A stretch of 64,000 bases of DNA. It comes from DASCOT01 sp965197275. GTDB taxonomy: Bacteria > Acidobacteriota > UBA890 > WLXD01. The notes beneath the pieces were generated by a model. That model did no database searches and was not told where the DNA came from. It saw only the letters and a list, made by a program, of their open reading frames with translations. The stretch lies in contig CBDAMQ010000034.1 of the NCBI GenBank assembly GCA_965197275.1, positions 496,001-560,000 of the forward strand, given 5' to 3'. The position numbers were made by a program, and so were the translations under genes. Position 1 is the stretch's first letter. The number at the start of each line of letters is the position of its first letter. Shown here in pieces: positions 44,740 to 52,443 of the stretch.

Positions 44740-44795
44740 TCTGCGTTGTGCCTGATGGCGCCGCCGATCGTCGCACCCGCCTGGGCCGCAGGAGA

Positions 44796-44815
44796 GGTCA
44801 GGAGCGGCCGTGACC
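44796..44815 (+). promoter_or_regulatory. Recurrent motif, copy B, with flanking inverted repeat
   Basis: GGTCAGGAGCGGCCGTGACC, flanked by GGTCA and TGACC in inverted orientation, 236 nt before pseudopilin 9. The rest of the 44611-45045 gap holds the hairpin at 44702 and an A/T-richer promoter-like stretch with TTTGACTGT near 44960. Confidence 0.4.
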
Positions 44816-45045
44816 ATCCGCGGATGAGCCGACAGTCACCAGAACGGTCCACATTGGTTCAATGGTGGACATCAACCGTCCGATGCGCTCGGCAAATCGC
44901 ATAAGACTTCTTAGTTGTGGATCAGATGGACAATACAGTCCAGCTGCGTCCGCGTGTCTTTGACTGTGCGCATAAGTAGGAACAAAGTGCTCCCTACGGA
45001 CGGAGACGGCTACCGGCCACAGTGCCTGGGAGGAGGAGCAGCAGT

Positions 45046-45384
45046 ATGTCGGCGATGCGCAATAGCATCAGGCGCGCCAAGGACGGGCGTGGTTTCACCT
45101 TGATCGAGCTGACGATCATTCTGCTCGTGCTGGTGATCCTGAGCATGATCATGTTGCCGCAGATGGGCAACTTCAACCGCCTGGCGCGGTTCGTGAAGGT
45201 AACCGAGGATCTTGTCGTTCTCTGCTCGCAGATGAAGAAGATGCTCGACGAGACCTTCGAGAACGCGTTCTGGATGGATCCCCAAATAAAGGCGGTCCCG
45301 GTCGGCACGCTCTTCACGGAGGGTGACAATGCCGCGCTAGGTGCCAATCTAAACGCCGGGGGTACCGACCAAAACTGGCTCCAG
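45046..45384 (+). pseudogene. GspG-like pseudopilin 9, 5' part (split by IS3-family element)
   Basis: The start at ATG 45046 is behind AGGAGGAG. The leader ends KDGRG, cleaved before FTLIELTIILLVLVILSMIM. The helix cysteine is present in VVLCSQMKKMLDE. After WLQ the frame runs into the insertion element and stops at 45414. Removing the element and one CAG copy rejoins the frame exactly with the 3' part at 46754 (Q-N-T-I-N-A), giving an uninterrupted protein of about 271 residues. So the gene was intact until a recent insertion. Confidence 0.92.
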
Positions 45385-45389
45385 TGGAG

Positions 45390-46385
45390 TTACCCCGTTT
45401 CGGTGGACAGTTGAACGCTTGGATTTGAGGTCGTAGCAGTAGTGCGGTGGGAACCTGTGGGAGCCGCGGAGCGGCTTCCAAGTGGCTGTGCGGATCGCGA
45501 AGCGATCTGCATGGACACGGCAGTTTCCACCGCCGAAGATCGGGTCTCGGAGTACCTCCTCTCGTAGACGATCGGGGACACGTTGTCGAGCGCGGAGTGG
45601 CGACGGCGCGGGTTGTAGAACCCCTCGATGAACTCGAACACTGCCATCCGCGCTTCGGCCTGGCTCTTGAAGCGCTCCCGCCACAGTAATTCCGTCTCGA
45701 GCGTCGCGAAGAAGCTCTCGGCCAGGGCGTTGTCGTAGCAGTCGCGAGCTGACCCGGTCGAGGGACGCACGCGGAGTTGACGGCACCGCTTGCCAAAGGC
45801 GATCGAGGTGTACTGCGTGCCCTGATCGGAGTGGTGGATGACGCTGTCAGGACGGCGTTGCCAGATCGCCATGTTGAGTGCTTCGAGCACCAACTCGGCG
45901 CGCAGGTGATTGGCCATCGACCAGCCCACCACCCGACGACTGAAGGCATCCATCACGATCGCCAGGTACAAGAACCCAGACCATGTCGACACGTACGTGA
46001 TGTCGGCGACCCAGAGACGATCGGGCGCATCGGCCGTGAAGTCCCGATTCACCAGATCCGGTACTGGCCGTGCATCGGAGCCTCGACGCGTCGTTCGAAC
46101 ACGGCGCCGTCGGCTGACGCCTTCAAGCCCTGCCTGGCTCATCAGACGAGCCACTCGCTTACGTCCCACCCGGACACCGTCGGCTGCCAGTTCGGCATGC
46201 ACCCGGGGCATGCCGTAGGTGGCACGGCTGGCCTGCTGGATCGTCTCGATGCGAGCTCGCAGCTGAGCGTCACGTCGCGCTCGAGCGCTGATCGGGCGGT
46301 CGCGCCACGCGTAGTAGCCGCTGGTGGAGACCTCCAGCACTCGGCACATCGTGGCGATCGGGTAGCAGGCCTGGCGAACTCTCAC
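45390..46385 (-). CDS. IS3-family transposase OrfB (DDE integrase)
   Basis: A 331-residue transposase. An N-terminal HTH_21-like region (YGMPRVHAELAADGVRVGRK) precedes the rve catalytic core with Asp128 (LWVADITYV), Asp187 (HHSDQGTQY) and Glu223 (NALAESFFATLE), the DD(35)E spacing of IS3. The Lys/Arg-rich region RRRRVRTTRRG lies near 95. The last residues overlap the inverted repeat. The start is GTG 46385, overlapping the orfA stop (GTGA), so coupling rather than an A-rich slippery site may join them. Confidence 0.93.
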   Translation of the reverse strand: MRVRQACYPIATMCRVLEVSTSGYYAWRDRPISARARRDAQLRARIETIQQASRATYGMPRVHAELAADGVRVGRKRVARLMSQAGLEGVSRRRRVRTTRRGSDARPVPDLVNRDFTADAPDRLWVADITYVSTWSGFLYLAIVMDAFSRRVVGWSMANHLRAELVLEALNMAIWQRRPDSVIHHSDQGTQYTSIAFGKRCRQLRVRPSTGSARDCYDNALAESFFATLETELLWRERFKSQAEARMAVFEFIEGFYNPRRRHSALDNVSPIVYERRYSETRSSAVETAVSMQIASRSAQPLGSRSAAPTGSHRTTATTSNPSVQLSTETG

Positions 46386-46696
46386 GAACCCGAAGACTTC
46401 TTGGGTACCGTGCCGGTCTCCCGAGACAACCAGGCCGCGGCTTTTGCCAGGATCTCCCGCTCCGTTTTCAACTGGCGGTTCTCTCGGCGTAGCCGTCGTA
46501 GTTCTTCTCGGTCCTCGCTCGTCAGCCCGTTGGCACTGAGCCCGTCATCTCGGTCCGCTTGCTTGATCCATGTGCGGATCGTCCAGTACGAGGGCTCGAA
46601 CTCCTCGGCAAGCTCCTGCACGCTGCGCCCTGCTCGCGCCAGCTCAACGATCTGCCGGCGAAACTCGGGCGGATACGGTGGTCGTGTTCTTCGCAT
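46382..46696 (-). CDS. IS3-family transposase OrfA
   Basis: A 104-residue HTH protein that binds the IS ends. PPEFRRQIVELARAGRSVQE and WTIRTWIKQADRD form the helix-turn-helix, followed by a leucine-zipper-like helix (LRRLRRENRQLKTEREILAK). The start at ATG 46696 (MRRTRPPYPPEF) is the usual one; the frame also opens at 46732. Confidence 0.92.
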   Translation of the reverse strand: MRRTRPPYPPEFRRQIVELARAGRSVQELAEEFEPSYWTIRTWIKQADRDDGLSANGLTSEDREELRRLRRENRQLKTEREILAKAAAWLSRETGTVPKKSSGS

Positions 46697-46753
46697 CGCG
46701 GACTCCTTTGGCCCTAGCCATAAGGTGTCCACGAAACCGGGTCAACTCCACAG

Positions 46754-47230
46754 AATACGATCAACGCCAACCTCACACTGAATCCAGAAACGGATTTGCC
46801 AGTGGCAAACCAGCACGTTCCCCTCAACCCGTTCAAGGTCGATTCGTTTGCGAACCACTTCTTGATAAACGACCCAGGGAATTTGGGGACCCCAGGCTAT
46901 GACACCCTCGCGGACTTCACGCTCGAGTGGTTCGCTTTCGGTTGGCACGGACCGTACTTCAACAAGTCCCTGCCCGATCCCTGGGGCAATGCGTACAAGT
47001 CGAATGTGTTCGCACTCCACTCGGTAGACCAGCCGCTAACGAACATCAACACGATTTACACCTCCGCGGTGATCGTGCTGTCGGCAGGGCCAAACGAGCG
47101 ATTCAACACTCCGTACGACATGTACTACATAGACATCACCAAGTCCGGTAACCCCGGTCCGGGCTACACGGTCGGAACCCTCGGGAACGACGATCAGGCC
47201 TGTGTCCTGAGCGCTGGAGGTCCCTTCTAA
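46754..47230 (+). pseudogene. GspG-like pseudopilin 9, 3' part
   Basis: It continues the frame of 45046-45384 after the IS: NTINANLTLNPETDLP, then VDSFANHFLINDPGN, FGWHGPYFNKSLPDPWGNAY, VIVLSAGPNERFNTPYDMYY and NDDQACVLSAGGPF. It carries all C-terminal features of the pseudopilin 8/10 sub-family, including the terminal-loop cysteine. It has no start of its own apart from an internal GTG at about 46796, so it is unlikely to be expressed as a functional pilin. Confidence 0.92.
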
Positions 47231-47274
47231 GGCAGATCTCCTCGCAGCATCCGTGGCAAAAAAGGGTGGACGTG

Positions 47275-47300
47275 GCCGGGGGCGGGAGGCCGCCCCCGGC
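47275..47300 (+). terminator. GC-rich hairpin after pseudopilin 9
   Basis: GCCGGGGGCGG (47275-47285) pairs perfectly with CCGCCCCCGGC (47290-47300) around GAGG. No T run follows; a second, better terminator is at 47398. Confidence 0.5.
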
Positions 47301-47397
47301 GTTCCGCCCCTCCGGATGCCGCACTACCTGCCGTACCTCGACGAGCTCTCCCCGGCTCGCTCGATCAGCTCCTGGCGCCAGGGTGGCGCCGAGTACC

Positions 47398-47443
47398 GCC
47401 GTCCGCGTTTCTCCCAGGCTCCGCGGGCGGCGGCCTTTTTCTT
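47398..47443 (+). terminator. Rho-independent terminator after pseudopilin 9
   Basis: GCCGTCCGCG (47398-47407) pairs with CGCGGGCGGC (47422-47431), loop TTTCTCCCAGGCTC, then GGCCTTTTTCTTT. The loop and right arm resemble those of the hairpin at 44702. Confidence 0.8.
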
Positions 47444-47842
47444 TGCGTGGAGCCAGGTAGCCCCGTCTAGCCGGGTGCCGCCGCTGCCGGCGGCTGTGCG
47501 GGTTCCGTACGCGGCCAGAGCAAGGTCTTTCGCTCTCTCCTGCCGCCCTGCTGCCGGCTGTTGGCACCTCGAGACACTGTTTCGGCCGCCGGCGACCGCG
47601 GTTGTCGGCCAACGGCGGCCAGGCATGTCCACGGCGCGTTGACCGTGGCCAACGTTCGCCGCACAGTGTCGCGCATGGACCCCGCCCGTCAGGAATCCCG
47701 CAATAGCTTGGATCTCATCGCCGCGGTGGCGTCGGCGCTCGTCGGCGCCCCGCGGCGCTCCTCCCTCGGTGTCCCCCTCCAGACCGGCCTGACTGTCTCC
47801 GTTCCGTTGCAGTAGCCGACTGGCGCAAGGGTCGCCCGAGAC
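47444..47842 (+). other. Possible transcription unit between two terminators
   Basis: About 400 nt between terminators at 47398 and 47843. A frame from ATG 47675 to 47815 (46 residues, MDPARQESRNSLDLIAAVAS...) ends 28 nt before the second terminator. It has no good ribosome site and no recognised family, so it is noted but not called. GCCAACGGCGGCCAGG lies at about 47607. Confidence 0.3.
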
Positions 47843-47882
47843 GCCGTCGTCCGCGGTTCCCAGCCTGCGGACGGCGGCTTTT
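47843..47882 (+). terminator. Rho-independent terminator before pseudopilin 10
   Basis: GCCGTCGTCCGC (47843-47854) pairs, with one U-G pair, with GCGGACGGCGGC (47867-47878), followed by TTTTCTC. The loop contains TTCCCAGCCT, again like the other array terminators. Confidence 0.75.
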
Positions 47883-47972
47883 CTCATGCGCCTGCCATCG
47901 GGGCCAACCGTGGCCAGCCGCGGCCGACGGCCCCCTCGACGGTACTTCCGGACGCTGCCAGGTCACTCCGAC

Positions 47973-47987
47973 GGACAGGAGCGGCCA
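47973..47987 (+). promoter_or_regulatory. Recurrent motif, copy C (GGACAGGAGCGGCCA)
   Basis: Identical to copy A at 40303 and 102 nt before pseudopilin 10. It is followed by GGACCGTCC and, 20 nt on, by TTTGACC and GCGGCCAGG. Confidence 0.4.
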
Positions 47988-48088
47988 GGACCGTCCACCG
48001 GCCTTTGACCGCGGCCAGGAAAGGAAGGAAGGTGTCACCCAAGGACGGCAACAGCCAACTCACGGGCCTGGGATGGAGCGACGCTACG

Positions 48089-48871
48089 ATGATGGGCAAC
48101 CGGAAGACGCTTCGGTCCGCCGGCGCCGAGCAGGGATTCACCTTGATCGAGGTGACGATCATCCTGCTGGTGCTGGTCATCCTGAGCACGATAATTCTGC
48201 CGCAGCTGGGCAACTTCAACCGGCTGGCGCGGTTCGTCAAGGTAACCGAGGACCTCGTGGTGCTGTGCTCGGGCATGAAGAAGATGCTCGACGAGGTCAT
48301 GGAGAACGCCTTCTGGGTCGACCCGGTGAGCCACAACATCCCGGTGGGCCTGCTGTTCACCGACGGCGAGATCCCGCCGGTGAATGCCGGCGTGCTGGCG
48401 ATGGATCCCACTTCGGTCAACTGGCAGATCCCGGACGTCAACGATCCCCTCGGGCCGCAGCCGATCACCGACTATCTGAACCAGGTAGCGGGCAACTTCG
48501 TGGCCGATCACTTCATGAACCACTTCTTGATGAACGATCCCATCGGGTTGCTCGGTGGCCAGCGTTACATCGACGTGGTCGACGTCACCACGGAGTGGTG
48601 GGCATTCGGCTGGCATGGACCTTACTTCCACAAGCTCATGCCCGACCCGTGGGGCAACCGCTACGTCTCCAACGTGTTCGCCTTGCACTCCATCTCCGGC
48701 AACATCTACACGTCGGCCGTGGTGGTGCTTTCGGCGGGGCCGAACGAGGTCATCGATACGAAGTTCGACATGTTCTACAAGTCGATCTTCAAGGGCGGTG
48801 GCATCGGGCCCGGGTTCGAGGTCGGGCTCGATGATCAGGTCTGCGTCCTCAGCGGTGGAGGGCCTTTCTAG
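48089..48871 (+). CDS. GspG-like pseudopilin 10
   Basis: The start is set at ATG 48089 (MMGNRKTLRSAGAEQG, then FTLIEVTIILLVLVILSTII) with GGAGCG upstream; the frame opens earlier at 48005. The mature part has LCSGMKKMLDEVMENAFW, GLLFTDGEIPP, ADHFMNHFLMNDPIGL, FGWHGPYFHKLMPDPWGNRY, VVVLSAGPNEVIDTKFDMFY and LDDQVCVLSGGGPF. It is nearly the twin of pseudopilin 8, including the cysteine pattern and a region rich in Asp and Pro. It is followed by a strong terminator at 48993. Confidence 0.9.
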   Translation: MMGNRKTLRSAGAEQGFTLIEVTIILLVLVILSTIILPQLGNFNRLARFVKVTEDLVVLCSGMKKMLDEVMENAFWVDPVSHNIPVGLLFTDGEIPPVNAGVLAMDPTSVNWQIPDVNDPLGPQPITDYLNQVAGNFVADHFMNHFLMNDPIGLLGGQRYIDVVDVTTEWWAFGWHGPYFHKLMPDPWGNRYVSNVFALHSISGNIYTSAVVVLSAGPNEVIDTKFDMFYKSIFKGGGIGPGFEVGLDDQVCVLSGGGPF

Positions 48872-48992
48872 GCCACACTGACCGGCTCGCTGGCGCTCGG
48901 TGAGCGTCAACGCGGGGCCGGCACCCAGGCAATAGACAGCTCGCGGCAGCGGGCTGGTGGCGAGCCAGCTGCCGCACCGCAGTTGCGTCGCG

Positions 48993-49043
48993 GAGCCGCC
49001 GCTTGCGTTCCTTGGGGGAGCGCGGGCGGCGGCTCTTCTTGTT
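48993..49043 (+). terminator. Rho-independent terminator after pseudopilin 10
   Basis: GAGCCGCCGCTTGCG (48993-49007) pairs with CGCGGGCGGCGGCTC (49021-49035) over 15 bp with two mismatches, then TTCTTGTT. The right arm matches the other array terminators. Confidence 0.8.
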
Positions 49044-49129
49044 GCGACCGAACGGTGCGGTCAGGTGCCGACGAGTCCGGTCATGAAGCTCCAAAAGCGG
49101 CCAGTTGCGGCCGTCGCAGAACTTTGAGC

Positions 49130-49154
49130 GGTCAGGAGCGGCCAGGAGCGGCCA
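49130..49154 (+). promoter_or_regulatory. Recurrent motif, copy D, doubled
   Basis: GGTCAGGAGCGGCCA at 49130-49144 followed at once by a second AGGAGCGGCCA (49144-49154), about 240 nt before pseudopilin 11. The rest of the 48872-49392 gap holds the terminator at 48993 and no gene. Confidence 0.4.
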
Positions 49155-49392
49155 ACGGCGCCCGGGGCGCGTTGCAAAGCGGTCAGCTGGGGACAAGACT
49201 GGCCACATAGACCAAGGCCCTGTGGCTGTACCGTCCTTAGCCACCCTGGCCCAGGGATGATTGGTCGATGGTGCTGGCGGCGCCGGGAGACGCCGCCGGC
49301 TCCGCTGCTCTCGTCGCTGCAAGGTCTCGGTCCGGATGCGACACCAACCTCGAGCGGGTGTGACGCGAGCCCGCTGGCAAACGGAGGCCGAG

Positions 49393-50440
49393 ATGCAAAT
49401 CTCCAAGCGGATGCGCACGACCCGACCCGCGGCTCAGGCCGGGTTCACCCTCGCCGAGGTGGCGACGATTCTGCTCGCGCTCGGCGTCATGGCCGGCATG
49501 CTGGTGCCGAGCATCGGCCAGTTCAACTCCCGGGCGCGCCAGGTTCGCCTGAGCGAGGACCTTGGCGTGCTGTGCACGGCGCTCAAGATGATGCTAGACG
49601 ACGTCGGCGAGAGTGCCTTCTGGGGCGTCTAACGACCGCAACTATCAAACCGGCTATGCGGTCACCGGCTACGGCGGCACCAGCAGCGGGCAACTCGCCG
49701 TTCAGCAGCACACCGACACCACGAGCATGGAGTGGTGTGAGGACTGCGACATGGCGCCGGGCGACTGTGGCACCTGTGTGGACGACTGTGGCGAGTGGTG
49801 TGGCGAGCCCTCCATGCGACAGGTCGGTACCACTACCCAGACGTATTCGTTCACCGGCGGGTACCACGGCGCCGCCGGGTTGCTGGTCGGCGACGGCGAC
49901 ATACCGGCATCGTCGATCGGTGCCACCCAATGGCAGCTGCAGCGCGGAGCCAGCTTCACCGCCGTCTCCGATGCCTACTACCAGGTGGGCATGAGCTTTC
50001 TGGTCGATGGCTTTGCCGATCAGCTCATCCACCATGGCGTGTTGACGACGTCCGACGCCGTCGCCGCGGGCGGGTATGGTGGCTACGGAGGTTATGGCGG
50101 CGGGTATGGCGGTCCGTACGATCTGGGTCGATACCCGGGCACGGTGGATTCGATGGACATGTTCCACTGGCGCGGGCCCTACATCGCCGACCGCATCAAT
50201 CCCGATCCGTGGGGCAACCGTTACATGGCAAATGTCTTTGCCCTGCACTTGCCGCCGGCTACGCTATATAACGCGCACGCCTACTGGCGGCGGCACCAGC
50301 CGTTCTTCAACTCGGCGGTGGTGTGCTACTCGGCCGGGCCCAACGAGCAGATCGAGACGGCGTTCAACCAGCCGTGGGGCTGGTATACGGGCGGGGATGA
50401 TCAGACTGTCGTCCTCGCCGGGGTCGGTGGGATTCGTTGA
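49393..50440 (+). pseudogene. GspG-like pseudopilin 11, frameshifted, with Cys-rich and Gly-Tyr inserts
   Basis: The start at ATG 49393 is behind GGAGG. The leader MQISKRMRTTRPAAQAG is cleaved before FTLAEVATILLALGVMAGML. The frame stops at 49632 just after DDVGESAFWGV. The rest lies in the next frame (from about 49618: SNDRNYQTGYAVTG...) and runs to 50440 with FHWRGPYIADRINPDPWGNR, AVVCYSAGPNEQIETAFNQP and GGDDQTVVL. One extra G in a TGGGG run explains the shift. Unique inserts are an eight-cysteine stretch (WCEDCDMAPGDCGTCVDDCG...) and a GGYGGYGGYGGGYGG loop. It could be a broken gene, or intact with a sequence error. Confidence 0.82.
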
Positions 50441-50587
50441 ATAGTCACTTGCAGATACTAATGGCCGTTATTGACCTTTCAGGATATGACAAGGACGGCC
50501 ATGGACGGACAAGCACTGTCAGGGGAATGAAAAAGTTGCTTATGTGATTATGAGCTAGCATCGATCTGTCCGAATTGGCGAAGATTT

Positions 50588-50634
50588 GGCCGTCGGGAGG
50601 CTACGAAAGACCTCTCGCCGGCCTTTCTTGTTTT
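50588..50634 (+). terminator. Rho-independent terminator closing the pseudopilin array
   Basis: GGCCGTCGGGAGG (50588-50600) pairs with CCTCTCGCCGGCC (50611-50623) with two mismatches, loop CTACGAAAGA, then TTTCTTGTTTT. The preceding 150 nt after pseudopilin 11 are relatively A/T-rich and hold no gene. Confidence 0.8.
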
Positions 50635-50655
50635 CCCTTCCGCCCCGGACGTTCG

Positions 50656-51630
50656 ATGATCCACATCGAGAATCTCACCAAGCGCTTCGGCTCGGTCGCC
50701 GCCCTGGACCGCATCTCCTTCGACGTCGCTCGCGGCGAGGTCGTCGGGTTGCTCGGACCTAATGGCGCCGGCAAGACCACCACCATGCGCATCCTGACGG
50801 GTGCGATGCCCCCTACAGCGGGCCTCGTCGAGGTTGCGGGCCACGACGTGGCGCGCGAGCCCCTACCCGTCAAGCGGCGGGTCGGCTATCTACCCGAGGT
50901 TCCGCCGCTGTACCCCGAGATGCGGGTCCGTGCCTACCTCAGGTTCGTGGCGGAGCTCAAGGGCATGCGGCGGTCGGAGCGCGCCGGAGCGGTCGATCGC
51001 GCGCTGACCCTTTGCTGGCTCGAGGACCGTGCCGAGCAGCCGATCGAGCAGCTTTCCAAGGGTTATCGCCAGCGTGTCGGATTGGCGCAGGCGATCCTGC
51101 ACTCGCCGGAGCTACTGGTTCTCGACGAGCCGACCTCCGGGCTCGACCCGCGCCAGATCATCGAGGTGCGACAGCTCATCCGCGAGCTCGCCGGCGAGCA
51201 CACCGTGATTCTGTCGAGCCACATCCTCAACGAGATCGCCGCGTCGTGCGAGCGCATCATCGTCGTGCACCGGGGCACGGTCGTCGCCACCGATACGGTC
51301 GAGGCGCTGACCGAACGGTTCAGCGGCGGTCAGCAGATCGTGCTGCAGGCGCGTGGCGACGTCGACGCGATGCGACGCGCGCTGCAGGCAGTCGTGGGGG
51401 CCGACAACGTGGCGCTGGTCGACGATACCGAGCCCGGTTGCTGGCGCTGCGAGGTCAGCGCACCGGCCGACAACGACCTCCGTTCCCAGCTCGCCGCCGC
51501 GATCGTCAACGGTGGCTGGGAGCTCCTCGGCATGAGCCGTATCGAGCTCAGCCTCGAACAGATCTTCTTACGACTCACAGAGGAGCCCGATGCTGATGAT
51601 GACGCCGATGTTCACCCGCGTGTGGCCTAG
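50656..51630 (+). CDS. ABC transporter ATP-binding protein (GldA/PilH-like)
   Basis: A 324-residue ATPase. Walker A is GLLGPNGAGKTTTMRILTGA with Lys40, the Q-loop lies in LPEVPPLYPEMRV, the signature is EQLSKGYRQRVGLAQ near 135, Walker B is LLVLDEPTSGLDPRQ, and the switch His is in VILSSHILNEIA. A C-terminal domain of about 90 residues follows, as in ABC-2 drug/gliding exporters. The start at ATG 50656 (MIHIENLTKRFGSV) is preferred; the frame to 50575 covers the terminator. It is the first gene of the export cluster. M. xanthus has an ABC pair (pilH, pilI) at the same place. Confidence 0.9.
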   Translation: MIHIENLTKRFGSVAALDRISFDVARGEVVGLLGPNGAGKTTTMRILTGAMPPTAGLVEVAGHDVAREPLPVKRRVGYLPEVPPLYPEMRVRAYLRFVAELKGMRRSERAGAVDRALTLCWLEDRAEQPIEQLSKGYRQRVGLAQAILHSPELLVLDEPTSGLDPRQIIEVRQLIRELAGEHTVILSSHILNEIAASCERIIVVHRGTVVATDTVEALTERFSGGQQIVLQARGDVDAMRRALQAVVGADNVALVDDTEPGCWRCEVSAPADNDLRSQLAAAIVNGGWELLGMSRIELSLEQIFLRLTEEPDADDDADVHPRVA

Positions 51631-51645
51631 CGGACAAAGAGAAGG

Positions 51646-52443
51646 TTGATGCGCGGAGCTTGGGCAATCTGCAAGCGTGAGCTGCACAGTTACTTCGTCT
51701 CGCCGGTGGCGTACGCGCTCATGGCGGTTTTCTGGCTCGCCGAATCGGTGTTCTTCGTCGCCATTCTGAACTACTGGGCGGCGCAGGGCCGTAACGCGGA
51801 TGCTCGCGCCGAGCAACTCGGGCCGGATGGCAATCTGGTCAACGTGCCGGCGATGATCGGCACCAGCTTCCTCGACATCACCGCCTGGTTGCTGGTGTTC
51901 ATCCTGCCGATCGTGGCGATGGCGCTGCTGGCGGAGGAGAAGCGGCGGCGCACGATGGAGCTGCTGCTCACCTCGCCGGTCTCCAACGCCGGCATCATGT
52001 GGGGCAAGTTCTTCGGTGCCTTCCTGTTCCTGGTGGTGCTGCTGGCGCCGACGTTCTGCTTCCAGTACGTGCTGGCGTTCTTCGGCGCCAACGAGCCGGC
52101 GGTTTGGGTCACCGGTTACCTCGGATTGCTGCTGCTGGCCGCAGCCATGCTGGCCGCGACCCTTTGGGTTTCAGCGCTCACCGAGAGCCAGGTCGTGGCG
52201 GCGTTCGGCGGCTACGGGTTGCTGCTGATCTTCTGGTTCATCGACGCGCCGGCGAATCTACTGCCCACCATGTGGCAGGACGGCGTCCGCTGGCTGTCGT
52301 TGCATTACCACTTCGGCGATTTCCGGGTCGGCGTGGTCAGCCTGCCCGACGCCAACTACCTGCTCTGGTTCACCGCCTTCTTCCTGTTCATGACCCACCT
52401 GGCGCTCGAGAGCCTGCGGTGGCGAGGAGTGCGCAGCTCATGA
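51646..52443 (+). CDS. ABC-2 type permease (GldF/PilI-like)
   Basis: A 265-residue membrane protein with six hydrophobic segments. The first is near residues 20-40 (PVAYALMAVFWLAESVFFVA), then an extracytoplasmic part, ITAWLLVFILPIVAMALLAE, EEKRRRTMELLLTSPVSN (the ABC-2 coupling motif), and further helices to MTHLALESLRWRGV. It is 15 nt after the ATPase gene and overlaps the next gene by four bases. Confidence 0.88.
   Translation: MMRGAWAICKRELHSYFVSPVAYALMAVFWLAESVFFVAILNYWAAQGRNADARAEQLGPDGNLVNVPAMIGTSFLDITAWLLVFILPIVAMALLAEEKRRRTMELLLTSPVSNAGIMWGKFFGAFLFLVVLLAPTFCFQYVLAFFGANEPAVWVTGYLGLLLLAAAMLAATLWVSALTESQVVAAFGGYGLLLIFWFIDAPANLLPTMWQDGVRWLSLHYHFGDFRVGVVSLPDANYLLWFTAFFLFMTHLALESLRWRGVRSS

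Larger units (their letters stand above)
45385..46750 (-). mobile_element. IS3-family insertion sequence, 1366 bp
   Basis: The element runs from TGGAGTT at 45385 to AACTCCA at 46750. Its ends are imperfect inverted repeats of about 25 bp (TGTCCAC...CTCCA on both sides). It is flanked by a 3-bp duplication CAG (45382-45384 and 46751-46753), typical of IS3-family transposition. It carries orfA and orfB on the minus strand, both intact, so the element may be active. It splits pseudopilin 9. Confidence 0.95.

Noticed and set aside
47675..47815. 46-codon frame before the terminator at 47843
   Set aside because: No ribosome site, no family resemblance and Arg/Ser-rich composition typical of shadow frames; only its position before a terminator is suggestive.
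35454..50440. CRISPR or phase-variation repeat array explanation for the duplicated cassettes
   Set aside because: The repeated units are whole protein-coding genes with diverged interiors; no short regular direct repeats or invertase gene are present.
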